Assembly: GCF_018342065.1 (NCBI RefSeq)
Contig: NZ_JAFDOE010000008.1
Coordinates: 1 to 64,000 of the forward strand
Reading direction: 5' to 3'
DNA length: 64,000 nucleotides
From: Citrobacter sp. FP75
GTDB taxonomy: Bacteria > Pseudomonadota > Gammaproteobacteria > Enterobacterales > Enterobacteriaceae
The notes beneath the pieces are model-generated. The model saw only the letters and a list, made by a program, of their open reading frames with translations, was not told the DNA's origin and did not search any database. A program made the translations under genes and the position numbers. Shown one piece after another: positions 57,142-64,000 of this stretch. Positions within the stretch are counted from its first letter, which is position 1. Every line of letters starts with the position of its first letter.

Positions 57142-57990
57142 ATGACCGTACTGCATTGCGTGGATTTTTTTCCGACAGGTAAAGCACCCGTTGCGATCGA
57201 ACCGCGGCTGCCTCAGGCCGCTTTTCCTGAGCATCATCATGATTTTCATGAAATTGTGATCGTTGAACATGGCACTGGTATTCATGTTTTCAATGGGCAG
57301 CCCTATACCATTAGCGGCGGAACGGTATGCTTTGTCCGCGATCATGACAGACATTTATATGAACATACTGACAACCTGTGTCTGACGAACGTGCTGTATC
57401 GTTCTCCGGATGCGTTTCAGTTTCTGGCCGGAATAAACCAGCTGTTGCCCCAGGAACAGAATGGTCAGTATCCGTCCCACTGGCGTGTGAATCAGAACGT
57501 ACTGCAACAGGTTCATTATTTAATTGGACAGATAGAACATCTTGGTGAGGAGATGGATACGCCGACGGCGGCAAATCGCGAGATCCTGTTTATGCAGCTG
57601 CTGGTGCTGTTACGCAAAAGCAGCCTGATGGATGCGGCAGCGGATAACGATGCGCGGCTTAATCGCCTGATGGCGTGGCTGGAAGATAACTTTGCCGACG
57701 AAGTATGCTGGGAAGCGGTGGCTGAACAGTTTTCACTCTCTTTACGCACCCTGCACCGTCAGCTCAAGCAGCAAACCGGGCTGACGCCGCAGCGCTATCT
57801 CAATCGCCTGCGGCTGATCAAAGCCCGGCATTTATTACGTCACAGCGACGACAGCGTGACGGATATTGCATATCGCTGTGGTTTTGGCGACAGTAATCAC
57901 TTTTCGACGCTGTTTCGCCGAGAGTTTGACTGGTCGCCCCGCGATATTCGCCAGGGCCGTGACGTCATGGCGGAAAGCGGTCTCCAGTAA
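57142..57990 (+). CDS. rhaS: AraC-family activator RhaS
   Basis: RhaS activates rhaBAD and rhaT in response to L-rhamnose. The 282-residue protein has an N-terminal cupin sensor ([24 protein letters not shown]) and a C-terminal AraC DNA-binding domain (two HTHs: [20 protein letters not shown] and [24 protein letters not shown]). ATG 57142 after AAGGAAG matches E. coli; an upstream seven-codon extension is less likely. In E. coli RhaR drives rhaSR. Confidence 0.96.
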   Translation: MTVLHCVDFFPTGKAPVAIEPRLPQAAFPEHHHDFHEIVIVEHGTGIHVFNGQPYTISGGTVCFVRDHDRHLYEHTDNLCLTNVLYRSPDAFQFLAGINQLLPQEQNGQYPSHWRVNQNVLQQVHYLIGQIEHLGEEMDTPTAANREILFMQLLVLLRKSSLMDAAADNDARLNRLMAWLEDNFADEVCWEAVAEQFSLSLRTLHRQLKQQTGLTPQRYLNRLRLIKARHLLRHSDDSVTDIAYRCGFGDSNHFSTLFRREFDWSPRDIRQGRDVMAESGLQ

Positions 57991-58082
57991 CGCGAAAGCT
58001 ATCAACGTTTTTTGCCGTCTGTTTGCTGATAATCATACCCTTTCATGCCGGATGGCGGCTGCATTCAGGTTGAGGTGATGTG

Positions 58083-58931
58083 ATGGCGAATCATCTGGTC
58101 CTTCTGAAATCTGACTTTTTTGCGAATGACCAGCAGGCCGTCGCGGTGGCTGACCGTTATCCGCAGGATGTCTTTGCCGAGCACACTCATGAGTTTTGCG
58201 AACTGGTGATGGTGTGGCGCGGCAATGGTCTGCATGTTCTTAACGATCGCCCATACCGGATAACCCGTGGCGATCTGTTCTACATTCGCGCCGAAGATAA
58301 ACACTCGTATACCTCCGTTAACGACCTCGTCCTGCAAAATATCATCTACTGTCCGGAGCGGCTGACGCTGAACCTGGGGTGGGAAGGTGCGATCCCCGGA
58401 TTTAACGGTACGCAGCGACAACCCCACTGGCGGCTCGGCAGCGTCGGTATGACCCTGGCCCGACAGGTGATTAGCCAGCTGGAGCATGAAAGCCAACAGC
58501 GCGATCCGTTAAGTAATGACATGGCAGAACTGCTGTTTGGGCAACTGGTGACTCTCCTCAAACGTCATCGTTATGCCACGGATACGCTCCCGGCGACATC
58601 GAGTGAAACGCTGCTGGACAAACTGATTACCGCGCTGGCCGGCAGTCATGAACATGCCTTTGAACTGGATAAATTTTGTGAGCGCGAGCAGTGCAGCGAG
58701 CGGGTTTTGCGCCAGCAGTTTCGCAGTCAAACCGGGATGACCATCAACCAATACCTTCGGCAGGTGCGGGTCTGTCATGCTCAGTATCTGCTCACGCATA
58801 GTCGGTTGATGATTAGTGAGATTTCCATGCGCTGTGGCTTTGAGGACAGTAACTACTTTTCGGTGGTATTCACGCGGGAAACCGGGATGACGCCGAGCCA
58901 GTGGCGTCATCTCTGTAATCGACAGGACTAG
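58083..58931 (+). CDS. rhaR: AraC-family activator RhaR
   Basis: RhaR activates rhaSR in response to rhamnose. The 282 residues consist of a cupin domain ([23 protein letters not shown]) and an AraC-type DNA-binding domain ending [31 protein letters not shown] 58083 follows GAGGTG; a GTG directly before it is in frame. It lies 92 bp downstream of rhaS, with a half REP (GCCGGATGGCGG) in between. Its stop codon overlaps the rhaT stop codon by two bases (CTAG), a tail-to-tail arrangement. Confidence 0.95.
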   Translation: MANHLVLLKSDFFANDQQAVAVADRYPQDVFAEHTHEFCELVMVWRGNGLHVLNDRPYRITRGDLFYIRAEDKHSYTSVNDLVLQNIIYCPERLTLNLGWEGAIPGFNGTQRQPHWRLGSVGMTLARQVISQLEHESQQRDPLSNDMAELLFGQLVTLLKRHRYATDTLPATSSETLLDKLITALAGSHEHAFELDKFCEREQCSERVLRQQFRSQTGMTINQYLRQVRVCHAQYLLTHSRLMISEISMRCGFEDSNYFSVVFTRETGMTPSQWRHLCNRQD

Positions 58932-59962
58932 CTTGCCATCCCCATACCGACAATATTGGCGGCGACAATAATCACGACGCAGCCGAGGCTCAGTACGCTG
59001 ACCGGACGGCGACCCGCATTGCTCCACTCTTTCATGATCAGGCCTACGATACCGCCGCACAGGACGTAGAAACTCATGTGCAGCATCCAGCTCATGTAGT
59101 CATACTGCGCCGGAATTTTGGCATGGCCCCAGGCGTAAAAGAAGAACTGGAGATACCACATCAAACCGGCGAGCGCCGAGAACAGGATATTGCTGATAAT
59201 CAGCGGTTTTGCTAACGAGAAGTCGGCTTTTACCGACAGGTTTTTCATTTTTGCCAGACGAATGAAGCAGTATCCCAGGTTGATCACCGCGCCGCCGCCC
59301 ATGATGACCACGTAGCTTGGCAGAGCGACATACAGCGGATCGATACCGAGTGCGGCGGCGGCTTCGTGCATTGGTTTAGCCGCATCCATGGCAAAGGACA
59401 TCCCGGCGGAGAAAAAGCCGCACATCACCGCCAGTATCAGACCTTTTTTCAGGTTGAACTCCTCGGCTCTGATACCCATTTTGCGCTCTTTTAGCTGTCC
59501 GGCACGGGTGACAATCGCCACACCGATTAGGGCGACCAGCACGCCGAACAGGGTCATTCGGCCACCCGGTGTGCCGATCAGTACATCAAATTTACCAGCA
59601 ATGATGGGCGTCATTAAGGTGCCGACAATCAGCGTAATGCCGATGGCGATACCGATCCCCATCGACATGCCGAGGTAGCGCATGGTCAGGCCATAGTTGA
59701 TGTTACCGATCCCCCACATGGCACCGAACAGGAATATCGGCAACAGCGTGGACGCGCTGAACGAACTGTAATAAGCCCAGAAGTCCGGTAGCAGGATTGT
59801 GCTAACGAGCCAGGGAAGGATCAGCCATGAAACAAAGCCGCCTATGGACCACATCGTTTCCCAGGACCAGTGTTGTACCTTTTTAAAAGGGGCATAGAAA
59901 CAAGCGGCACTGGCGGCACCGATCAGATGCCAGAATATCCCCATCGTAATTGCGTTACCCAT
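58928..59962 (-). CDS. rhaT: L-rhamnose/proton symporter
   Basis: RhaT imports L-rhamnose with H+ across the inner membrane. The 344-residue protein has about ten transmembrane segments of the drug/metabolite-transporter fold, for example [22 protein letters not shown] at the N-terminus and [11 protein letters not shown] near the end. Sequence closely follows E. coli RhaT. It is convergent with rhaR and has its own RhaS/CRP-type promoter upstream. Confidence 0.96.
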   Translation of the reverse strand: MGNAITMGIFWHLIGAASAACFYAPFKKVQHWSWETMWSIGGFVSWLILPWLVSTILLPDFWAYYSSFSASTLLPIFLFGAMWGIGNINYGLTMRYLGMSMGIGIAIGITLIVGTLMTPIIAGKFDVLIGTPGGRMTLFGVLVALIGVAIVTRAGQLKERKMGIRAEEFNLKKGLILAVMCGFFSAGMSFAMDAAKPMHEAAAALGIDPLYVALPSYVVIMGGGAVINLGYCFIRLAKMKNLSVKADFSLAKPLIISNILFSALAGLMWYLQFFFYAWGHAKIPAQYDYMSWMLHMSFYVLCGGIVGLIMKEWSNAGRRPVSVLSLGCVVIIVAANIVGMGMAS

Positions 59963-60048
59963 TCTGTTTCCTTTTAAATTATCGATCTGGCTGAATGAAA
60001 ATCACCCGTTTTGATAATGAAAAGTCTAAAGAGTGAGCAATGAATTAA

Positions 60049-60117
60049 CCTTCAGCATGCTGCCGTAGGATGGGCAATGCTGGCAAAATTCAGGGGATGA
60101 AAGGGATGTTGATCACA
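60049..60117 (-). promoter_or_regulatory. RhaS and CRP-like sites of the rhaT promoter
   Basis: Minus strand: a CRP half-site TGTGATCAACATCCCT (60102-60117), then a 38-bp site (60049-60086) with TTGCCAGC, 14-base spacer, GGCAGC and AAGG, then TAGACT 20 bases on as -10. Spacing equals that at rhaB. The site sits 87 to 155 bases upstream of the rhaT ATG. Nothing else was recognised between rhaT and the isomerase-like gene. Confidence 0.75.
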
Positions 60118-60164
60118 AATTATCGTTCCACCCCTCTTGTTTAAGAAGGGCGGAACGTCGCGGG

Positions 60165-61586
60165 TTAGCAGATTTTTACCGCCTGAATGCCCAGTAGCCA
60201 GGCGAGCTTTTCCAGCACGTCACCATGATGACCAAGGCCAATACTGCAATGATGGGCTGGACCGCCCATGCACCATTGCGTGGTGAAATCACGAGCCGAT
60301 AACGGGAAGCGATAGCGGCTGTTGGTGTTGCCAATATCCAGGACTTCACCCGCTACAGCCTCCCCTTCGGCATACTGCAACCGTACCCCGTTTTCGACAT
60401 CTTCAATCACCGAAAGAAAGGTTACCGGGCCAGGCTTCACGGTCATCTGGATTGATACACCTTTACCGGGCTTACCATGATAAACCGGCAGCGGCACCAG
60501 ACTCACCGGGCCATCCGCCATCAGCGGGTGTGCCGGGCCGTCATGTCCCCACAGTACGGCATCATCAATAAATTCAATTCCATAGGGTTCTGAGAACGAT
60601 CCTCCGGCGCCCAGCAGTTGCTGGATCTTCATCGCCAGCACATTTTTGATTTCATATTCACCCGCCACGGGAATACCGCGGTGGGTGAGCAGCGTGTTGC
60701 CGAGGATTATTGAGGTGATAATGTTCTCGTAAGCATTGCCGTTACGGCCTTCGTAGTAATAGGCCAGTGCGCCGAGCGTATTCTGGGCAATCAGTTTATC
60801 CATGGCGCAGGCGGTGGTGAGTGCACGGTCAAGCTCTGCGGGTTCGCATGCGGCGTCCAGCTGTAGCACGCGGTGCATTTCCTGTCGTTTAGCGCAGAGA
60901 TCTGTCTCGCTGACCTGTTCGCGGTATTCCGCCAGCTCACACATTTCCAGCGGCTTAAAGCGTACGCCCAATCTGGCGGATAAATTCGTCATATTGCTGT
61001 AAACGTCCACCATGCCGTCATAATAGTGTCCGAGTACGCCGACCTGACAGGTTGACAGCATCTGACGAGCGTTAAGGGCCTGTAGCCACTGCGCAGTCTG
61101 TTGCCAGACGTACTCATCGCCCTGTAACGCACCCACAATAAGCTGAAAGCGGATATTCGCGCGGTTAAACACGTTTGCCAGTTCGGGCGCGCTGCAGGCC
61201 TGGCAGTGCGCCAGCCATTCTCCGGTGCGCCCGCCCCGATCCGGGATTTGACGGATCGTCGAATAGGGCAGGCCAGCCTCCGGTTGTAGAGCTAAAATAA
61301 TGACCGGCTTATTGATACTTTGCACAAGGGGTAGCACCGTTGAGCTGAGCGCATAGGTGCTGATGTAAAGGCAGATGGCATCCACTGGCTGATGCTGCAA
61401 CCGCCTGATAAAGGCATCGGCTTTATCGACGTTATCAATCAGGCCGCCGTTAATGATGGTGGCTTGTTGCGCTGTCAGGCGCTCATCAATCGTTTGTAGA
61501 TAACCCTGAAGACGTGACTCCAGACCAGTAAACTGGGGCCAGTATGTGTCGAGGCCGATGCCGAAAAGGGCGATTTTTACAGACAT
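60165..61586 (-). CDS. L-fucose/L-arabinose isomerase-family protein of the rhamnose locus
   Basis: This 473-residue cytoplasmic protein has the AraA/FucI-type organisation: an N-terminal Rossmann-like half ([20 protein letters not shown], then [21 protein letters not shown]), a middle domain with [15 protein letters not shown] and a Glu in EPYGIEFID, and the C-terminal [12 protein letters not shown] resembling the GGAHH metal-site motif of AraA. Its substrate is unknown. It lies between rhaT and sodA, absent there in K-12. ATG 61586 has GAGGAAAT upstream; an 18-codon extension is open but crosses the promoter elements. RhaS/CRP-like sites upstream suggest rhamnose induction, so it may handle a related deoxy-sugar or aldose. 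Confidence 0.82.
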   Translation of the reverse strand: MSVKIALFGIGLDTYWPQFTGLESRLQGYLQTIDERLTAQQATIINGGLIDNVDKADAFIRRLQHQPVDAICLYISTYALSSTVLPLVQSINKPVIILALQPEAGLPYSTIRQIPDRGGRTGEWLAHCQACSAPELANVFNRANIRFQLIVGALQGDEYVWQQTAQWLQALNARQMLSTCQVGVLGHYYDGMVDVYSNMTNLSARLGVRFKPLEMCELAEYREQVSETDLCAKRQEMHRVLQLDAACEPAELDRALTTACAMDKLIAQNTLGALAYYYEGRNGNAYENIITSIILGNTLLTHRGIPVAGEYEIKNVLAMKIQQLLGAGGSFSEPYGIEFIDDAVLWGHDGPAHPLMADGPVSLVPLPVYHGKPGKGVSIQMTVKPGPVTFLSVIEDVENGVRLQYAEGEAVAGEVLDIGNTNSRYRFPLSARDFTTQWCMGGPAHHCSIGLGHHGDVLEKLAWLLGIQAVKIC

Positions 61587-61616
61587 AGCAATATTTCCTC
61601 GTGAGATAATTCGCAG

Positions 61617-61711
61617 ACTATCTCGTGCTTTGCCTCCCAAGTCCTTTACGTTGCTGCCTGTTTTCTGCGCAGGCTGGCAAAATTCGCCTGATTTTCCCGC
61701 TGATGCTCACA
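61617..61711 (-). promoter_or_regulatory. Predicted RhaS/CRP promoter of the isomerase-like gene
   Basis: Minus strand: CRP-like half-site TGTGAGCATCAGCGGG (61696-61711); 38-bp site (61643-61680) with TTGCCAGC, a 14-base spacer, GGCAGC and AAGG; and a -10-like GATAGT (61617-61622) 20 bases later. All distances equal those at rhaB and rhaT. This is an original assignment. Confidence 0.65.
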
Positions 61712-61749
61712 TTTTTATCGCATAATAGCCCTGTAAAAAGTACGGCATT

Positions 61750-61785
61750 GATAATCATTTTCAATATCATTTAATTAACTATAAT
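61750..61785 (+). promoter_or_regulatory. sodA promoter with Fur box
   Basis: GATAATCATTTTCAATATC (61750-61768) is close to the 19-bp Fur consensus and covers the likely -35 of a promoter with -10 TATAAT (61780-61785), 58 bases upstream of sodA. Fur, SoxS and ArcA control sodA in E. coli. Confidence 0.8.
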
Positions 61786-61842
61786 GTCCCAACTGCTTAC
61801 GCGGCGTTAACACCTGGCCGCCCGACAATACTGGAGATGATT

Positions 61843-62463
61843 ATGAGTTATACACTGCCATCCTTGCCGTACGCTTATGATGCCCTTGAACCGCACTTCG
61901 ATAAGCAGACGATGGAAATCCACCATACCAAACACCATCAGGCCTATGTAAACAACGCTAACGCTGCGCTGGAAAGCCTGCCTGAATTCGCTAACCTGCC
62001 TGTTGAAGAACTGATCACCAAACTGGATCAACTGCCAGCAGACAAGAAAACCGTACTGCGTAACAACGCGGGCGGCCACGCTAACCACAGCCTGTTCTGG
62101 AAAGGTCTGAAAACCGGCACCACGCTGCAGGGTGATCTGAAAGCAGCTATCGAACGTGACTTTGGCTCCGTTGATAACTTTAAAGCAGAGTTTGAAAAAG
62201 CGGCTGCGACCCGTTTCGGTTCCGGCTGGGCATGGCTGGTACTGAAAGGCGATAAACTGGCTGTGGTTTCTACCGCTAACCAGGACTCCCCGCTGATGGG
62301 TGAGGCTATCTCTGGCGCTTCCGGCTTCCCGATCGTGGGCCTGGATGTCTGGGAACACGCTTACTATCTGAAATTCCAGAACCGTCGCCCGGATTACATC
62401 AAGGCGTTCTGGGACGTAGTGAACTGGGACGAAGCTGCAGCGCGTTTCGCCGCGAAGAAATAA
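61843..62463 (+). CDS. sodA: Manganese superoxide dismutase
   Basis: SodA removes superoxide in the cytoplasm as a Mn-dependent dimer. The 206 residues equal E. coli SodA. Metal ligands are His in [14 protein letters not shown] (about 27), His in NHSLFWKGL (about 82), and Asp/His in [15 protein letters not shown] (about 168 and 172). ATG 61843 follows GGAG; an in-frame ATG lies two codons earlier. Monocistronic with a terminator downstream. Confidence 0.98.
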   Translation: MSYTLPSLPYAYDALEPHFDKQTMEIHHTKHHQAYVNNANAALESLPEFANLPVEELITKLDQLPADKKTVLRNNAGGHANHSLFWKGLKTGTTLQGDLKAAIERDFGSVDNFKAEFEKAAATRFGSGWAWLVLKGDKLAVVSTANQDSPLMGEAISGASGFPIVGLDVWEHAYYLKFQNRRPDYIKAFWDVVNWDEAAARFAAKK

Positions 62464-62481
62464 GTTCTACGTTTTAATGAT

Positions 62482-62514
62482 GCCCCTGCAAGCGATGCTT
62501 GTGGGGGCTTTTTT
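62482..62514 (+). terminator. sodA terminator
   Basis: GCCCCTGCAAGC / GCTTGTGGGGGC stem with a short loop followed by six T residues, 18 bases after the sodA stop. Confidence 0.92.
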
Positions 62515-62550
62515 GTGATCAAAATCAATATAAAAACAATGATCCATTTA

Positions 62551-62570
62551 AATTGAAACAAGGTTTTATT
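62551..62570 (+). promoter_or_regulatory. Candidate KdgR operator upstream of kdgT
   Basis: AATTGAAACAAGGTTTTATT resembles the KdgR/IclR-type consensus AATGAAAC-N-GTTTCATT, with matching GAAAC and GTTTT arms. KdgR represses kdgT in E. coli. It is about 130 bases upstream of the kdgT start. Confidence 0.55.
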
Positions 62571-62699
62571 ATGCGGGCGTGATCACTTTTATAATCTCTG
62601 CGAATGTCTATCTTCTTTTCATCGAGACGGGCGCATCTCAACAGCAAGATGCAATCGCCCATAAAAAATGTCCTATTTTTATGTCTACAGGTGATGGAA

Positions 62700-63683
62700 A
62701 TGCAGATCAAACGTACGATAGAGAAAATCCCAGGCGGTATGATGCTGGTGCCGCTTTTTCTGGGCGCACTGTGTCACACCTTTTCCCCTGGCGCCGGGAA
62801 ATACTTCGGCTCCTTTACTAACGGTATGATCACCGGGACGGTGCCGATTCTGGCCGTCTGGTTTTTTTGCATGGGGGCGTCAATAAAACTAAGCGCCACC
62901 GGCACCGTGCTGCGTAAATCTGGCACGTTAGTGATAACCAAGATTCTGGTGGCATGGGTGGTTGCGGCGATAGCCTCACGCATTCTTCCGGAGCATGGGG
63001 TAGAAGTGGGTTTCTTCGCCGGGTTGTCCACGCTGGCGCTGGTGGCCGCGATGGATATGACCAATGGCGGGCTGTATGCATCGATTATGCAACAGTACGG
63101 TACCAAAGAAGAGGCAGGGGCGTTTGTCCTGATGTCGCTGGAATCGGGCCCGCTGATGACCATGGTGATTCTGGGAACCGCAGGGATTGCCTCGTTTGAA
63201 CCGCATGTGTTTGTCGGCGCGGTATTGCCGTTCCTGATAGGTTTCGCGCTGGGGAATCTGGACCCTGAGCTGCGTGAGTTCTTCAGTAAAGCGGTACAAA
63301 CACTCATCCCTTTCTTTGCTTTCGCACTGGGTAACACCATTGACTTGAGTGTGATTGCTCAGACCGGCGTACTGGGGATCTTACTGGGCGTGGCGGTGAT
63401 TATCATCACCGGTATCCCACTGATTATTGCCGATAAACTGATTGGCGGCGGGGACGGTACAGCAGGGATTGCAGCTTCCAGCTCTGCGGGGGCGGCGGTT
63501 GCTACGCCGGTGCTGATTGCGGAAATGGTCCCGGCGTTCAAACCCATGGCGCCAGCGGCAACCTCTCTGGTGGCGACCTCGGTGATTGTAACCTCCATCC
63601 TCGTGCCGATTATCACCTCCATCTGGTCGAAAAGAGCCAAAGCCAGAGCGGCGGCAATCGATATGCGCAATGCAGTGAAGTAA
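62700..63683 (+). CDS. kdgT: 2-keto-3-deoxygluconate permease
   Basis: KdgT is an inner-membrane proton symporter for 2-keto-3-deoxy-D-gluconate, 327 residues with about ten hydrophobic segments. ATG 62700 ([22 protein letters not shown]) matches E. coli and is close to AGGTGATGG; an open extension of 32 codons upstream lacks support. Conserved segments are [19 protein letters not shown] and [20 protein letters not shown]. It precedes, convergently, a DapA-family gene that may act on the same sugar acid. Confidence 0.95.
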   Translation: MQIKRTIEKIPGGMMLVPLFLGALCHTFSPGAGKYFGSFTNGMITGTVPILAVWFFCMGASIKLSATGTVLRKSGTLVITKILVAWVVAAIASRILPEHGVEVGFFAGLSTLALVAAMDMTNGGLYASIMQQYGTKEEAGAFVLMSLESGPLMTMVILGTAGIASFEPHVFVGAVLPFLIGFALGNLDPELREFFSKAVQTLIPFFAFALGNTIDLSVIAQTGVLGILLGVAVIIITGIPLIIADKLIGGGDGTAGIAASSSAGAAVATPVLIAEMVPAFKPMAPAATSLVATSVIVTSILVPIITSIWSKRAKARAAAIDMRNAVK

Positions 63684-63692
63684 CGTGATTAA

Positions 63693-63716
63693 GCCGGATG
63701 GTCTGTACCATCCGGC
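63693..63716. repeat. REP/terminator palindrome after kdgT
   Basis: GCCGGATGG-TCTGTA-CCATCCGGC is a perfect 9-bp hairpin between the convergent stops of kdgT and the next gene. It has REP-like arms and could end both transcripts. Confidence 0.8.
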
Positions 63717-63725
63717 ATAACCGTT

Positions 63726-64000
63726 TTAACCTTTGACTACAAACACCTCATCAATTGTTCGACACTCGCTTTCATTCAGCTCCCCACCTGCATTACGCGA
63801 AACTCCGGTGCAATAGCCAAACTTACGTGACACCACGGTTTTAATGGTGGTGACAAAATCCTCGCCAATGGCGTAGATGGACATGTAGGTGCCAATCTTA
63901 TCCTGAATATCACGCAACGCCGCCAGGTCGCCCTGTTTAAACGCTTCGCGCGCGCGGACAAACAGTTCCGGCATCACGTTATTCAAACTGGAAATAATCC
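63726..64000 (-). CDS. DapA/N-acetylneuraminate-lyase family protein, C-terminal part
   Basis: The frame runs off the right edge of the window. The visible C-terminal 91 residues start IISSLNNVMPELFVRAREAFKQGDL and continue ALRDIQDKIGTYM, the pattern of dihydrodipicolinate-synthase-family (class I, Schiff-base) aldolases such as YagE or keto-deoxy-gluconate aldolases. Catalytic residues lie in the missing part. It ends GRTIDEVFVVKG-like (RTIDEVFVVKG). Being beside kdgT, a role in 2-keto-3-deoxy-sugar-acid cleavage is plausible. The true start is beyond 64000. Confidence 0.8.
   Translation of the reverse strand, partial: IISSLNNVMPELFVRAREAFKQGDLAALRDIQDKIGTYMSIYAIGEDFVTTIKTVVSRKFGYCTGVSRNAGGELNESECRTIDEVFVVKG

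Overview
The window is ordinary enterobacterial chromosome, roughly 88-100% gene-dense, with the E. coli K-12 gene order from the rrnA end (5S rRNA) through polA, glnALG, typA, the yih sulfoquinovose cluster, fdoGHI, the frv cluster and the rha locus to sodA and kdgT. Departures from K-12 (no yihF between dsbA and yihG, a two-gene RHH/PIN toxin-antitoxin cassette and an esterase between fabY and fdhE, an extra alcohol dehydrogenase inside the rhamnose operon, an AraA/FucI-type isomerase between rhaT and sodA) point to a Citrobacter/Salmonella-type genome. That species guess is inference from gene order and remembered protein similarity.

Layout. 1-11.2 kb: end of 5S rRNA, mobAB, yihD-srkA-dsbA, yihG, polA, Spot 42 RNA, engB, CsrC RNA, yihI, hemN, yshB. 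11.2-15.7 kb: the nitrogen regulon glnG-glnL-glnA with sigma-54 and NtrC sites. 15.7-17.6 kb: typA. 17.8-32.5 kb: yihLMN, then the sulfoquinovose (SQ) pathway: outer-membrane porin OmpL, two GPH-family symporters (YihO, YihP), sulfoquinovosidase YihQ, mutarotase-like YihR, isomerase YihS, aldolase YihT, reductase YihU, kinase YihV and repressor YihW/CsqR. 32.5-35.5 kb: yihX, yihY, dtd, fabY. 35.5-38.1 kb is a small accessory island: HigBA toxin-antitoxin, an HSL-type esterase with a very good LexA box over its promoter, and an RHH/PIN toxin-antitoxin. 38.1-44.7 kb: fdhE, formate dehydrogenase-O (with a selenocysteine UGA in fdoG) and fdhD. 44.8-50 kb: a DUF1471 protein and the frv PTS cluster, in which frvA carries an in-frame UGA and frvX has been extended by a palindromic repeat. 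50-51.7 kb: AzlCD-type amino-acid exporter and its XRE-cupin regulator. 51.7-61.6 kb: rhamnose locus rhaM, alcohol dehydrogenase, rhaDAB, rhaSR, rhaT and the isomerase-like gene. 61.8-64 kb: sodA, kdgT and a truncated DapA-family gene.

The most informative new observation is a promoter architecture shared by rhaB, rhaT and the uncharacterised isomerase-like gene: a 38-bp two-part RhaS-like site, a CRP-like half or full site centred 23.5 bp upstream of its edge, and a -10 region at the same downstream distance. This places the unknown isomerase in the rhamnose regulon. Secondary observations are the SOS-type promoter of the esterase, the frvA/frvX lesions, a possible small membrane protein between yihI and hemN, and several uncharacterised palindromic operators. 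I saw no CRISPR array, insertion sequence, prophage or tRNA gene.
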